A DNA stretch of 64,000 nt from Tubulanus polymorphus (GCF_964204645.1 NC_134031.1:9958501-10022500), one strand, 5' to 3'. Shown: positions 1 through 11,289, counted from the first letter of the stretch. Notes: generated by a model from the sequence alone, not told the origin. Translations and numbers: made by a program.

Positions 1-1107
1 ATTGTCGTGATTTCATTACTGGCGCTTTTGCGCATGACGTCATGTATCATCACGCGACAATACTTCCGCGCTCGCTACGTGTTCGCTGATTGGCCCATTT
101 ACTGGGAAATTCCACAGAAGCCTAATGTGGTTTGTTACAAGCGCTGTGATTGGCCCGACCCGATTCTGGCACGGCTTTAGCTTAGTGGGTTCGAATCCCT
201 TGACGGGTGAAGATGATGGATCCTATCAATCTCTATTGAAACAAATAAGTTTCCCGGTTGGGCAGCCGCGGATATCTACCAGAAGTGTTCCGGTTCGATA
301 TTTCGAGGTTTCTTTGAATTTTGGAGTGATATTGAAATCCGGTAAATACCGGCGGTAGATTGTGAAAACCCTTTGCATGATATTTGTATTACTTAATCAA
401 CGAAAAGCGTCGGGGCCGCGCAAGGAGTTATCGCGATTCAAGTACCGCAATAGCCTACTTCTTCGTGTTCGTCCACCTCAATTTTCACTCCGCCGATCTC
501 TGGCACGGCTCTGTCGCCGTCGGCGCTGTGATTGCACTTTCGTACCACCAACATTTTTTATCTCTATATCAGGGAGGTCTGGAGAATAAAAAAGTCAAAA
601 TTTGGATATCACATAGGCCTAATTTGGGGCCTGGTTTCATCGAATAAGTCGACCATGGTCGTTACATTTCCGTACTAATTACCACCTAAAACTATCTGAA
701 CAATTTTGTCACAATCAACATTTCGTTTACAGAAATCAGCAAATGTTCACGTGAACCCGCGGTATCGTCTATTTTTTTACTTCCGGGTTTTATTTTAAGA
801 TTTAAAATTGTATTTCAAGATCGATTTCTATGAAATCTTTAGTTGATTTTTATTTGCTCTACCTCCTTGACAATTGCGCAAAGTTCGCGAAAAAAATAGC
901 TTTTCCCAAATCCATCGTGTGTATGACTTTGATATGCTAATTAGCCATATGCTCGAATTACAAATTCAATCAAATTTTATTTTGCAAAAAAATGTTAAAT
1001 CCAATTCATTTTTAGCCCACTTGGGACTTGAGTCCCAGCGGGCTATTGCGTTCACTTTTCATCCGTCGTCCATCCGTCCGTAGGAATCCAGTTATTTTGG
1101 GAAGTGT

Positions 1108-1130
1108 TAATAATAATAATAATAATAATT
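1108..1130. repeat. (TAA)n microsatellite
   Basis: Seven tandem TAA/AAT units directly visible. It is a simple repeat in noncoding DNA with no evident function. Confidence 0.9.
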
Positions 1131-1811
1131 GTCATTTATAACGCGCAATTATCCTTCGACAGTTCAAATGCGCTCTCCGAGAGTTAATGATACTGCATGG
1201 AACAAAGTTGTTTTGAGATGGGTCTTGAAGCTATTGAGGTCGAGAGATAACCATCTAGATAGTTCGTGAGAGTTCCAAAGTTTTGAAGACGCTTCAAGGT
1301 AATGTCTTGATATTTGGTTTATACATGTATCTACCCTAGACACGTCTTCAGGCCAAGAACTGGCCATGTCAGAGTCAAGATGGCCGACTGGCAGCCATTG
1401 TTGTTCGCAAAAATCAGCACTTTTTACACATTTTTTAACTTTTTGAGGGAAATTTTGAAGACACCTAATAACCTTGATCATTCGTATATAGTTGTATCCC
1501 CCAAGGGCCCATCGGCATGAGAAAAATTGGGTCGATCGGACTCAAGATGGCCGTCCTGTGACCTTTTTTGTTCCCAAAAATGTCTATTTTGGCCTGAATT
1601 CTGAGTCCTGTAGCTTCCTAATGGTTTGCCATTTTTCATTGCAATTTGTGATGGGTATTCTTCGGAAAGGGATCTTTTATATCCGAGAGGGTATTTTTGA
1701 CCAGGCAATTATGACGCAATTGGCGGCCATCTTGGGGTCATCAGTACTCATTCGTAGGTGGAAAAAAGTTTTTCCACATCATATTGATACTTAAGCATAT
1801 TTTGTTACCAT

Positions 1812-2059
1812 AATCAATTGGAAAGTTGTAGCTCATGACATGTTCTATGATTGAGGTGAATTTCAAGCTCATTGGTTTTTGTTTATGGCCACCAGGGGGC
1901 GTTGAACAATACAATAACTTAGTATTTCTATATTACATTCGTACCTATGCATATTTTGCTATCACAATCAATTGCAAAGTTGTAGCTCATGACATGGTCT
2001 ATGATCTGGAGGAGTTTCAAGCTCATTGGTTTTTGTATATGGCCACCAGGGGGCGTTGA
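1812..2059. repeat. Duplicated ~92-bp unit
   Basis: Two diverged direct copies (about 1812-1902 and 1967-2059) share AAAGTTGTAGCTCATGACAT, then CAAGCTCATTGGTTTTTGT and end in GGCCACCAGGGGGCGTTGAA. They are separated by about 65 bp. CCACCAGGGGGCG also resembles a CTCF-type core word, but that is only a resemblance. Confidence 0.8.
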
Positions 2060-2249
2060 ATGATATTGAGCAGGGAGTGTATTTTGATAAATATAACCCA
2101 CAGATTACATCATTTTTAAAAAGCAAATCTGACAGGCTGGCCATTGTGCCCCTTGGGGCTCTTGTTCTCGTTCATTATCTGGTTGATGAGAGCGGGTTAA
2201 ACAATCGCGTAGCGATATGTCCGCATTGACATTGGCAGTAAAGAATGGA

Positions 2250-4390
2250 AATCCATAGAAGATTTGCCGGCAGATGTAAAACATTATAACCACTTAATAC
2301 CACAGTATAATCTACCAATGCTTCAAGGCCCATGGGCCTCTTGTTTCTATCATATCTTGGTAATAGATCTTCATTAAGTTCTTGGTATTTACTTACGTTT
2401 TCTTTATGTTTTATTGTTCTATTATGTAGATTGAAATTACTTGTTGTAATAATCAATTTACAATATATACAATATGTTTTTCTTACTAATTCACTATATT
2501 GTTTTTCTAACTTTTCAAGTGTTTCTTCATTATCTGGTAACGTTTTCTCATATTTTATTTTTTCTAATATTTTATTTTTTCTTTCATTGAATTCTGTTTC
2601 AAATTTATTAGAAATTTTATCTATATGTGCTTTACGAAATGATGATTTGATGATTCTCCCAAACTTCTATATTTTCAGGGCTATATTTTATTCGAAAAGA
2701 CTCACAGAAATGATCTTTTATATTATTCTTATTATAGAATAAGAAAGGTCTTTTCCAAATAATTTCAGGTTCAGTTTCAACAGAATTATCATTACTTTCG
2801 TTACTATCAACATTAACCGTTGTGTCATTAATTTTGCACTTCTCTGATTGTTTTTTAAAGTGTAACTGACACTTTTTTTATTTCAAAATTTGATGTATTC
2901 TATTGATCTATACACTCATCTTCAACCGTTCTGTTCCAAAATGTTTAATTAACGCGCAATTTGTGATTTTGTAACAAGATTTTTGACCTCATTTCGTTGT
3001 TTACATCGCATACTGTTCAGCGTCGGCTAAATCAGCAGGTGCGCGCTGCAACATCATTACAGGCAGAGCTGAGAAATAGCGTCTATAGAAATGCGTTGAA
3101 TTTTGAGGAAACTGCGCGTATTTTCTGTTTTATCTCAATGCCAGATTGTTTTACAGCTTTGAAACTGGCCAGGGAGGTAAAAGGATCTATTGTCTATTGC
3201 ATAATCCTATTTCAAAGAATCAATGAGTAATTTGAATAGGCTAAATCGATCAAATTGAAGATGCAGATTTCAATCCGCTGCTATGAAGCTATTTTAAAGT
3301 ACACTATGCTAAGCTCTCAGCACTGTTACTGCTGCTCCATAGTTCAGCACCACAAGCATACTACAGTGTCTTATGTGATCACAGATTTCGATCTCGGTAA
3401 AGAATAAATAGATTCATATTCGTTTACTATTTACTATTTTTCAAAGTCATTTAAGACTAAGTAGGCCTAGTTTGAAAACTAACACTTCAAAACTCTACAA
3501 AAACTTTCATAAATTTCAACAGCCTTTACAACAAATATTCAAAGGATTAATGTTTTTCGATTAAAGTCACACGCTGCAGAAGTGTGTTGATAGATTACAT
3601 CACAAATCTTTCACAAAAATTATTTCTAAGTTTTAAAATAGGATGGATGAGGAAATATTCTTATTTTGTGACCAAAGCCGCTACCAATACGAGGTATATT
3701 TCAAGAAAAGAATTGAAATTATTCTTGCGTCTAATTCTGTCTAAGTTCATAAGTCAAAATATTCTTAGATCTAACCATGATCTTACTTACTATCACTAAA
3801 TGATATTACAAAACGATGATTTAAACATCCATGTTCCCTGCTGTCTACTAGAAAATGCCATGGATTGCTATTCAAATCCTATTTTTGCGCTTAGTTTGAA
3901 CGGATATGGTCTTTCTGAAATCAAGAGGCATTTTGTCTCAATTCGAATGCCAAATAGGTATAAAATTAAGTTGAATTGCTCTTGTAGCTTATTTCCTATT
4001 CATTTCTATAGACATCACTTCCGAGCCGTTACTTTAGTGACGTATTTCTATTAATAGACACAGTACCACGCGTTCAGCAGAAGCAATGTATGCACTGAAC
4101 AGGTGCGCGAACATCGAAATCATCAATTCTGACTAGATTGAAAAGATTTTTCCAATTATGAAATCACCTAGCCTTATTGTATACTATAATATATCGTGTA
4201 GTGTAAAAAGTAGAAAATCTTTAAAAAAGTGTCAGTTACCCTTTAACATAATTTCTTGAGAATTATTTATTTCAATTTGGGCAGTTTACTTTAGGGGGTT
4301 TGTAATTTTTATCAAGTTTTTTATATGTCGAGCCATATTACTTTTTCTTTGAAGTTCACCACAAATTTCACATGGTATCTTCTCATCCAT
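2250..4390 (-). pseudogene. Zinc-finger protein, split by a MITE
   Basis: The frame starts at 4390 with a C2H2/CCHH-like finger (CxxC then HxxxH-type spacing, residues about 7-24), meets a stop, and is interrupted at 4242 by the 1.4-kb MITE. It resumes at 2858 and reads, with one frameshift near 2645, through an acidic and coiled-coil-like stretch to a second finger with CxxC and HxxxxxH near 2430. It is divergent from the penton gene, with about 70 bp between the starts. It may be the N-terminal part of a PolB-like protein, since those in this window also begin with fingers, but no polymerase motifs remain. Function not assigned. Confidence 0.55.
2859..4242. mobile_element. MITE-like insertion, TTAA target duplication
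   Basis: The left end reads AGTGTAACTGACACTTTTTT and the right end is its inverse with one mismatch (AGGGTAACTGACACTTTTTT on the other strand). Both ends are flanked by TTAA (2855-2858 and 4243-4246). Removing the 1384 bp brings the two halves of the zinc-finger gene together. No transposase frame is visible inside, so it is non-autonomous. TTAA target choice occurs in piggyBac and some other superfamilies; the terminal bases do not settle which. Confidence 0.8.
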
Positions 4391-4457
4391 TTATTAAGGA
4401 AAAATTTTATAAAAATTAATTTTTAGTGATTCGATGTATTTTTTTGGGTTATAAATA

Positions 4458-5242
4458 ATGGTTGAATTAAAAGAATATAGAATATTTGTTGATTCCAGAA
4501 AACTCACAAATTCGAAATCACGTAATTTACTAGTACAATTAGATAGAGAATATAAAAATTGTTTAGATTTAAAATTAGTAAATGTAAGTTTATGTAACTC
4601 TTTTTATAATGTATCAGATAAAACTGATGATCATAGAGCCTTTTTAATTTTAATAAAAGTACTCGTAAATGGGTTCATCTTATGCTAACACCAGGATTAT
4701 ATAATTTAGAAACGTTAGCGAAAGAAATTAATAGAAAAGCTCGGTTAAGATTAGGTAGTGATGCTAGATTTAATATTAGATTCATACAAAGTGAGAGTTC
4801 TAATAAAATTAAAATAAAGTTAGATGATGAAAATGAAAATGATTTGGGGATAAAAAATATGCTTACGGGGTAAAAAAAACCTTTAGCTAAACTGTTAGGA
4901 ATTCCTCCAGATAAAATTATTGTCAGAGGAAAAGTAGACGGTAATTCAAATTTAATGCCTTTTACACACTCTTATATTTATTGCAATTTAATTGATCCTA
5001 CAAAAACATTTGAAGCAACTAAAGATTCAACTTGTAATTCCAGTATAATAAATATTTTACCATTGAAAAATGTTAAACAATTTGGAACACAAATAAACTA
5101 TAATTTAACTCAATGTGATTTCAAGCCTTGTATTTCAAATTTCAATAATTTTAAATTAGAAATAAGAAATCATAATGGTTACTTAATTGATATAAATAAC
5201 TTTCCTGTAATTTATGAATTAGTTTTAAGATGTAAAGAGTAA
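4458..5242 (+). pseudogene. Penton (minor capsid) protein, copy A
   Basis: This corresponds to the single-jelly-roll penton protein of Polintons, judged from its size (~255 codons), its position at the head of the virion-gene cluster and its match to copies in E1 and E2. Motifs shared by the copies are EYRIFVDS at the start, LVNVSLCNSFYNVSDK, PGLYNLE, FTHSYIYCNLIDPTKTFEATK and the C-terminal YELVLRC. The frame is broken near 4650-4690 (just before PGLYN) and again near 4860, so it cannot make the full protein. It starts at ATG 4458 after TATAAATA. Confidence 0.65.
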
Positions 5243-5258
5243 TTTTCTCACTTTATAA

Positions 5259-5615
5259 ATGAATATAACTGTTGGGCCGAGCACGTGTTTTATAGGATTT
5301 GATTTTAAACGTGAGAAAGAAATGAAATTTAACATTAATGATGTAATTACGCATATTAAAAATATTGCATTTTCTAATGAAACATTTGGGTATGAAAAAA
5401 CAATAGATAAAGAAACTTTTAATGTAGAAAAGATTACCGATTTAATTAGAGAATCTTTAAGATTTTATGAATTAGATGAAGATTTTATCATTCATGATAT
5501 CCAAAGAATAATAACTGAAATATATGAAAATGAAACTAATAATATTATAAATGTTGAAATAATTATAACTAAGATAACTAAATATTTTGAAGATAGTAAT
5601 TTTTTTTCTAAATAA
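5259..5615 (+). CDS. Polinton small conserved protein (118 aa), copy A
   Basis: Intact 118-residue frame beginning MNITVGPS, 16 bp after the penton stop and preceded by TTTATAA. The E1 copy has 111 residues and the E2 copy is frameshifted. It is charged, has no membrane segment, and its C-terminal half is likely helical. It lies between penton and a small membrane protein in all three elements, which suggests a virion or assembly role, but no known domain is recognised. Confidence 0.55.
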   Translation: MNITVGPSTCFIGFDFKREKEMKFNINDVITHIKNIAFSNETFGYEKTIDKETFNVEKITDLIRESLRFYELDEDFIIHDIQRIITEIYENETNNIINVEIIITKITKYFEDSNFFSK

Positions 5616-5714
5616 ATGGCGGATCAGAAGTGGATAATAACTGGTTTATATAATGGAGCATTATTATCAATTCAAGAGCAGGATAAATTATTAAAAGAAT
5701 TAATAAATTATTAA
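5616..5714 (+). pseudogene. In-frame fusion remnant of two small membrane genes
   Basis: A 32-residue frame whose first ~18 residues match the start of the 73-aa membrane protein (E2 38151-38372) and whose last ~13 match the end of the 141-aa protein (E2 38839-39264). A deletion has removed the end of the first gene, the whole 140-aa gene and most of the third. In E2 both breakpoints carry CAGTTG, so a short-homology deletion is plausible. It is open but probably functionless. Confidence 0.7.
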
Positions 5715-5730
5715 TTTTTTTATTATATAA

Positions 5731-7113
5731 ATGGTAGATAGTTTTCCAAAAGCTTTTCAATATAATAAATCAATTAAATATAATATTCCTGCAATAGATT
5801 TTAATAAAGATATTTCATATAGAAATGAAGTTTTAAATTCATCAATTAATTTAGATATTTATGTTACCGAAACTAATTATTTTAAAGATGGAAAATATAT
5901 TTCATGTATATTTAATTGATTTAAAAAAAATTGAAAGATGAAAAACAATGGTTATTAAAATCTAATACGAAATATTGGCAGAACCAATTAAATTTTGCAG
6001 TTTATTGCGCAACAACAGGATGTGGAATTAGTTGGAATGATCATTTAAATAATTCAAAATACAAATTAATTCAAAGTTTATTTAGATTTCATACATACTT
6101 TCAAATAAGATTAATAATAAATGAATTAGAGTGTCTTTTACCAGGATCTAGGTATTTTAAAGAATTAGATAATAATATTAATTTGTCAGTTTTATAAAAT
6201 TTGTAATGAATTTAATATAGATATAATTAATTCTGATTTTAGAACAAAACTTGGAACAATAAGATAACTTCGTAGCCCTAAAAGGATTGCACAATATTGT
6301 GCACTTCCCATACCATCTAATAGTTTTTATAATATCTATAATAATAAATTAGGTTATGGTAAAATAGAAACTAAGGATTTAGAAACATTACATTTCAATA
6401 AATTACCGAAATTCTATGATAATTTAAAACAAGAAAACAATAATGGTTGGGTTTATTTTATTTTAGAAAATAGTGAAGGATTTACTAAAGCTGGTATACA
6501 AAGAATAAACCAATCAATTAGAACTTATTTGATATGCATTCTAGGATCACAAGTTGAAACAAGATCCCCAATAATTGGAAATTTAGATACATCATTTGAT
6601 ACACAGAAACAATCTAAAGTATTATTTGAAGATTCAATTCATAATGATAAAAATAGATCGATTTCAGAAAATATTGTAAGATATCAAAATTATTTAGATA
6701 AATCACATGTAAGATTAAATTATTGTATAGGTCCTAATTTTTTAATTATTTCAAATGATTTAATATTAAAAATGGGAAATATAATTGGTTATAATAATAT
6801 AATTAAAACTGCAACAATAAATAATAAGTTTGGATTAAAAGATATAAATAAAAAGATTATTAATGCTCCAAAACTAATGGAAGGTGAAAAAATTAAAAAA
6901 CATATTCAATCAACAGAAACTAAAACTAAAAATATTAAATTGGGTAATGATTCTAAAATAAAAGATTACAATACTACACAAAGTATTAAAACTGATAATA
7001 TTCAACATGTAATAATTAAAACTTATAATGATAATAAATCCCATGAAAATACTAAATTAGCTATTACTTGTATTGGAATTGTAATAGGAGGAATATTTTA
7101 TTTTCAATTCTAA
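5731..7113 (+). pseudogene. Conserved ~460-aa Polinton protein, copy A
   Basis: Counterpart of the intact frames at 18326-19678 and 39281-40669. It keeps the hallmark NQLNFAVYCATTGCGISWNDH and the C-terminal membrane segment near LAITCIGIVIGG. Frameshifts fall near 5900 and 6195, and a stop lies near 6265. The start is preceded by a T-run and ATATAAATG. Its middle block (YCALPIPSN, NNKLGYGKIETKDLET) matches E2 much better than E1. Role unknown; it is always beside virion genes. Confidence 0.65.
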
Positions 7114-7129
7114 TTTTTTTATTATATAA

Positions 7130-7300
7130 ATGGATGTAGAAGGTGGAAAAGATATTGGAATGGATACTTTCGATGAACCCGGCATAACTGAAGAACAACC
7201 AGCTGATTTTAATGATACAAATTTTAATGACGGTAATAAGCCAGAATATAATAATAATTCAAATATGCCTGATTATATTAAAAATGCAGAATCACAATAC
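7130..7300 (+). pseudogene. Acidic protein (MDVEGG family), truncated copy A
   Basis: Starts MDVEGGKDIGMD, like the E1 copy at 18309. After ~55 acidic, Asn-rich codons it runs into capsid sequence near 7300. The rest of this gene, the coiled-coil gene and the N-terminal half of the capsid gene have been deleted. The start is preceded by a T-run and TATATAAATG. Confidence 0.6.
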
Positions 7301-7871
7301 TCAAACTCAATACAATCAAGGATTTTCATTATTATATGATTATATTGATAAATTTAAAACTGTAACTATTAATGCAAATGATGAAATAATTAATGAGAAT
7401 ATTAACTTCCAAAGAAGATCTAATAAAGGTATATTAATATTTTTTACAATTGCTACATATTCTAATGGCGCAATAAATGTTGATAATTATTTTATTCCTG
7501 AAATATCAAAGGTAGAAATAACTATTGAAGGTATAGCAAATACACAATTTTGTCAAGGAATGAGAATGATAGATCAGTGGCCAGAAGTTAGAAAACATTT
7601 TATGAATGAAAAAGTAAAATCATCTGAAAATTGTAATATTAATCAAATTGATTATTATACCGGCAATAAATATGCATAATGGTTTGATTTTAGAACAACA
7701 GAGGATAATTCATTTCATGGTTCTGGGAAGAAATTACAGAACACTAAAGATGGAATACAATTATTCATGAAAAAGAAAATAGGAGACAAAAATTTCCAAA
7801 TGCACATTTATATTATATCTGACGCGCAATCAAATATTATAAATTCTCAATTAGATAGTATTCAATATTAG
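7300..7871 (+). pseudogene. Major capsid protein, C-terminal part, copy A
   Basis: Matches the C-terminal half of the E2 capsid gene, from YNQGFSLLYDYIDKF to the final FQMHIYIISDAQ segment, and ends TAG at 7869-7871. The N-terminal half is missing because of the deletion that joined it to the acidic-protein gene. A stop interrupts it near 7677. It must be a relic. Confidence 0.7.
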
Positions 7872-7901
7872 AAATATGAAGTTATAATTAACGATATATG
7901 A

Positions 7902-9006
7902 ATGGGGGTAAAAAAAACTCCTAATACTAAAGAACAATATTTAAGAAATTTATATTACAACCCTGAGAGTTCGGTTGCTTATTCTTCTACCAAAAATATA
8001 TGGCGTCAAGTAAAACAGGATAAATTATATAAAAGATAATCCCACAAAATTTAGTTAAATAGAAAGATATAAATGAATTTATGCTAGAACAACCAACATA
8101 TACAACACATAAAAAAATTGTTAGGAAATATAAAACTCGTAAAACTATGGTAAGTTATGTAGATCGACAGTGGCAAGGAGATTTAATTGATATGAAAAAT
8201 GTTAAGAAAGATAATGATGATTATTGGTGGATCTTAAACATAATTGATATTTTTAGTCTTTATGTATGGAGCTTCCCACTTTATAGAAAAGATGCTGCAC
8301 AAACATCATTAGTTAAAAAAATTTTTTTTTCAGGTGGTAAAATAAAGCCAGAAAAAAATATAATTTGATGATGGAAAAGAATTTGATAATTCATCTGTTC
8401 ATGAACTCTTAGATAATCATAATATTGAATATTTTTTAACAAAATCGGAAAAAAAGCGGCAGTTGTTGAACGATTTAATAGAACATTAAGAACAAGAATG
8501 TGGAAATATTTTACAGCAAATAATACTTTTAAATGGATTGATGTTTTACCAAAATTGATAAAAGGTTACAATAATTCTTATCATTCTTCTATTGGAATGA
8601 AACCTATCGATGCTAGAAAACCTGAAAATGCTGAAATTGTTTGGAATAATTTATATGGAGCATTTCTTGTCGATGATTTTGGTGAACCTAAATTTAAAGT
8701 TGGTCAAAATGTTGGAATTTCTAAGTATAAAAAGAAATTTGACAAAGGATACGATCGTAATTTTACTAGAGAAATATATAAAATAAAAAAGGTAATAACA
8801 ACAAAACCATATGTCTATAAATTAGAAGATTTAAATTGTGAAGAAGTTGAGGGATATTTTAATGAAGAAGAATTAAGTTTAACTTCTGAAAATCTAGAAC
8901 AAGAATATAAAATTTAAAAAGTATTAAAAACAAAAACTGTTAATAGAAAAAAATATTCTTTAGTAAAATGGGTTGGATGGCCAGATAAATTCAATGAATG
9001 GATATT
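7902..9006 (+). pseudogene. Polinton integrase, copy A, cut by E1 insertion
   Basis: Retroviral-type integrase core followed by a chromodomain. Visible are the N-terminal EQYLRNLYYNPES, the first catalytic Asp in QGDLIDM, the second in a degraded DDGKEF, the Glu in VVERFNRTL, and the chromodomain end FNEWI. Several frameshifts occur (near 8035, 8360 and 8455) plus a stop near 8917. The last codons are cut at 9006, where the palindromic end of E1 begins. Unlike in E1 and E2, it follows the capsid gene on the same strand. Confidence 0.75.
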
Positions 9007-9271
9007 AGTAATAGGGATAATAGGCTTTCAGGCCAAAGGTCGAACGGTCTAGCTCGTTAAAATGAAAAACATGAAAATAATTACAATTTCTACTTGAATT
9101 ACTCGCGAAACTCATAAAAATGAAATTAAATTCTCACACGCTCGAATTTATTTTTCATTTTTATGAGTTTCACTCCTAATTCAAGTAGAAATTGTACTTA
9201 TTTTCATGTTTTTCATTTTTACTCACTCGCCCCTTCGACCTTTAACCTGAAAGCCTATTATCCCTATTACT
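9007..9271. repeat. Terminal palindrome of E1 (left)
   Basis: The first bases AGTAATAGGGATAATAGGCT recur inverted at 9252-9271. The arms (~120 bp) pair imperfectly around a centre near 9139. The outer arm reads GGTCGAACGGTCTAGCTCG where the inner arm, inverted, reads GGTCGAAGGGGCGAGTGAG, so the arms can be told apart. Confidence 0.9.
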
Positions 9272-9430
9272 CTTAAAATAATCATATACATGAATAACAT
9301 TTAAAAGTGTAAGCTCTTATAGAATAGATATATAGATATATTTACAACATTATTTCAATATTTATATTTGTGTGAGTTAGATTTTTAAACATTAAAAGGG
9401 TTAGTAAAGTGTGATTGAAATAATGCATAG
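9007..9430 (+). repeat. Left terminal inverted repeat of E1
   Basis: Inverted relative to 26424-26751. It consists of a 265-bp palindrome at the tip followed by a ~160-bp AT-rich inner part (TGAATAACATTTAAAAGTG, TAGAATAGATATATAGATAT and GTAAAGTGTGATTGAAATAA are shared). The match ends at about 9430. Confidence 0.9.
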
Positions 9431-10617
9431 CTGTTTATACTAGAACATGATTCTATTTGAGCCTATATACATTTCATGTAATGAACTATTGAATAAATCT
9501 ATAAATTCACAGTTGTTACAATGACGCCGAGACATATGAGTCATAATATTGCAAACGTGTAGAGAACATTCTAGAAAGGTGTGCCGGAACCAGATGACGT
9601 GGCAGGAAATGAACAGACGCGCTGTAACATTACGCTTAGGATATTCTATCTCTCGAAACGAAATTAGGAGTTTATAGTTTACAATTCTAAATCTAAATGT
9701 AAGTACTGTTTTTTGTAGTTATTAGGGCTATTAAATATGAAACCTTTAGATATATTTAAGTGTATTTAGTATATCTTTTAGATGGCTAGAGTTGCCGCTA
9801 ATATCTTTTAGATTAATAAAACGCCATACGCATCAAGGAGTGATAGAGAAACTCAAGATACTCTTTCTGACTGAGGAATCAACAGCAATGGATATCGAAC
9901 CAATAGAAATTAGCACAAGAACCACAAGAATCACAAAAGATCAACGAAGAAACTATATAAGAATTTCAAAAACATTAAGACTCCAATGATTAAGTTTAAC
10001 ATTTGTTGATGTAGTTAAATATTTACCGGCAATTTAAAAATGTTTGTAATTATAGATTTTATATATAGAAATCAAATGATGTATTGGAAGAAACGACTGA
10101 ACAAATTGTATAATGTATTGTGTAAATCTGATTGATGAATTTTTATGTTCGGTCGTTTCTATTCAGAATGAATATATAATTATGATTAGCGCATGCGCAT
10201 TAAGCAAAACCGCGCACGAATGCACGGTTTTGCTCAGTGGTATGATTTAGATATTTCATGTCGGTTGTTTCTATTATGATTAACACATGTGCATTAAGCA
10301 AAACCGGCCATCAATGGCCGCATGTGACTGACACATGTAACGCATGTGACGCGGACATGAATGCGTTTGAATTTTCTGTGTTCGGTTGTTTCTATTTTTA
10401 CAGAATTTACATAATGAATATATAATTATGATTAACGCATGCGCATTAAGCAAAAGCGCGCATGAATGCGCGCTTTTGCCCAGTGGTATTATTTAGATAT
10501 CAAGGAATCGAAACAACTTATCAAAAGCAGCGAGGAATGAAAAAGGATGACGTTGGTCGAAGAAATGGAAGAGGATTCTAAAATATTAACCAATTTAGTA
10601 AAAAATACATATAATAA
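9431..10617. other. Noncoding left arm of E1
   Basis: About 1.2 kb between the terminal repeat and the HNH gene. No credible coding frame is seen. It holds the three hairpin units described separately (10167-10500) and recurrent TCGGTTGTTTCTAT words near 10150, 10260 and 10382. It could hold a replication or packaging signal, but nothing proves that. Confidence 0.5.
10167..10500. repeat. Three repeated hairpin units
   Basis: Each unit has ATTATGATTARCRCATGYGC, then ATTAAGCAAAA leading into a GC-rich hairpin. Hairpins lie at 10204-10233, about 10304-10320 and 10450-10479. The third is a perfect 14-bp stem with a 2-nt loop (GCAAAAGCGCGCAT/GA). Units 1 and 3 also share CAGTGGTATNATTTAGATAT after the hairpin. 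Confidence 0.85.
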
Positions 10618-11289
10618 ATGGAACCAGAACAACCACAAATTATCAATATTACAAATAACACTGCTGGTGTTATAAATATATATTACAAGAAGTGTTCTAA
10701 ATGTGAATTAGATAAATTAGCTTTAACAGAATTTAGTAAGCGTAAGATTAGCAAAGATGGTTTTCAATATTGCTGTAAAACTTGTTTTTAACTATATACC
10801 AAACAATACCGAGAAGATAATATAGAACATTATAATTATTATATGGCAGAATATATGAGAGAAAGATATCAAACAGATCTTAATTTTAGATTGAAACAAT
10901 GCTTAAGATCTAGATTAACACAATTATTCAACAAAGAAACACATTCAGAAACACTATCTAATTTATTGGGTTGTTCAGATAAATTTCTTAAATCATGGAT
11001 TGTATATCAATTCGACGATAAAATGAATATAGATAATTATGGTGAATACTTTCATATTGATCATACGTTACCAATATCTAAATTTAACATGAATGATGAA
11101 TACAATAAAAAACTTATTTGGAATTGGAAGAATTTAAGACCTTTAGAAAAGAAGGAAAACATAATTAAATCTAATAAACTAGATTTACAGTTATATTTAG
11201 AACAGTTAACAAAGGCAAAGAAATTTATTGATCAATGGAACAATGATCCAAATAATGAACAATACGTTGAGTCTTTGATGAGTGGTTAA
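10618..11289 (+). pseudogene. HNH endonuclease with zinc-ribbon N-terminus
   Basis: Would be 223 residues. Residues ~24-57 hold a zinc ribbon (CSKCELDK ... CCKTC). Residues ~145-190 hold an HNH motif: HIDHTLPISKF, then NWKNLRPLEKKENIIKSNK, matching HNH nucleases of phages and large DNA viruses. An in-frame TAA just after the zinc ribbon (near 10790) breaks the reading frame; an internal ATG at 10843 would leave the nuclease part open. It is the first gene inside the hairpin-rich left arm, and no counterpart is visible in A or in the seen part of E2. It may be a homing or resolving nuclease (inference). Confidence 0.7.

Larger units (their letters stand above)
1..2245. other. Noncoding flank with dispersed repeats
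   Basis: I see no convincing gene here. Short open frames have no recognisable domains and look random. The stretch holds dispersed repeat-like material: an internal promoter B-box-like GGTTCGAATCCC near 187-200, a TTGGGACTTGAGTCCCAGCG palindrome-like word near 1020-1040 followed by CCATCCGTCCG, a (TAA)n microsatellite and a duplicated ~90-bp unit. The right edge near 2320-2345 has the palindrome GGCCCATGGGCC, after which AT-rich Polinton sequence begins. Confidence 0.5.

Noticed and set aside
160-215. tRNA or SINE near the left edge
   Set aside because: Only a B-box-like GGTTCGAATCCC word is clear; no A box or tRNA fold could be supported.
2997-4054. Open frames inside the TTAA element as a transposase
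   Set aside because: Frames are under 85 codons, lack any DDE or zinc-finger motif, and look random.
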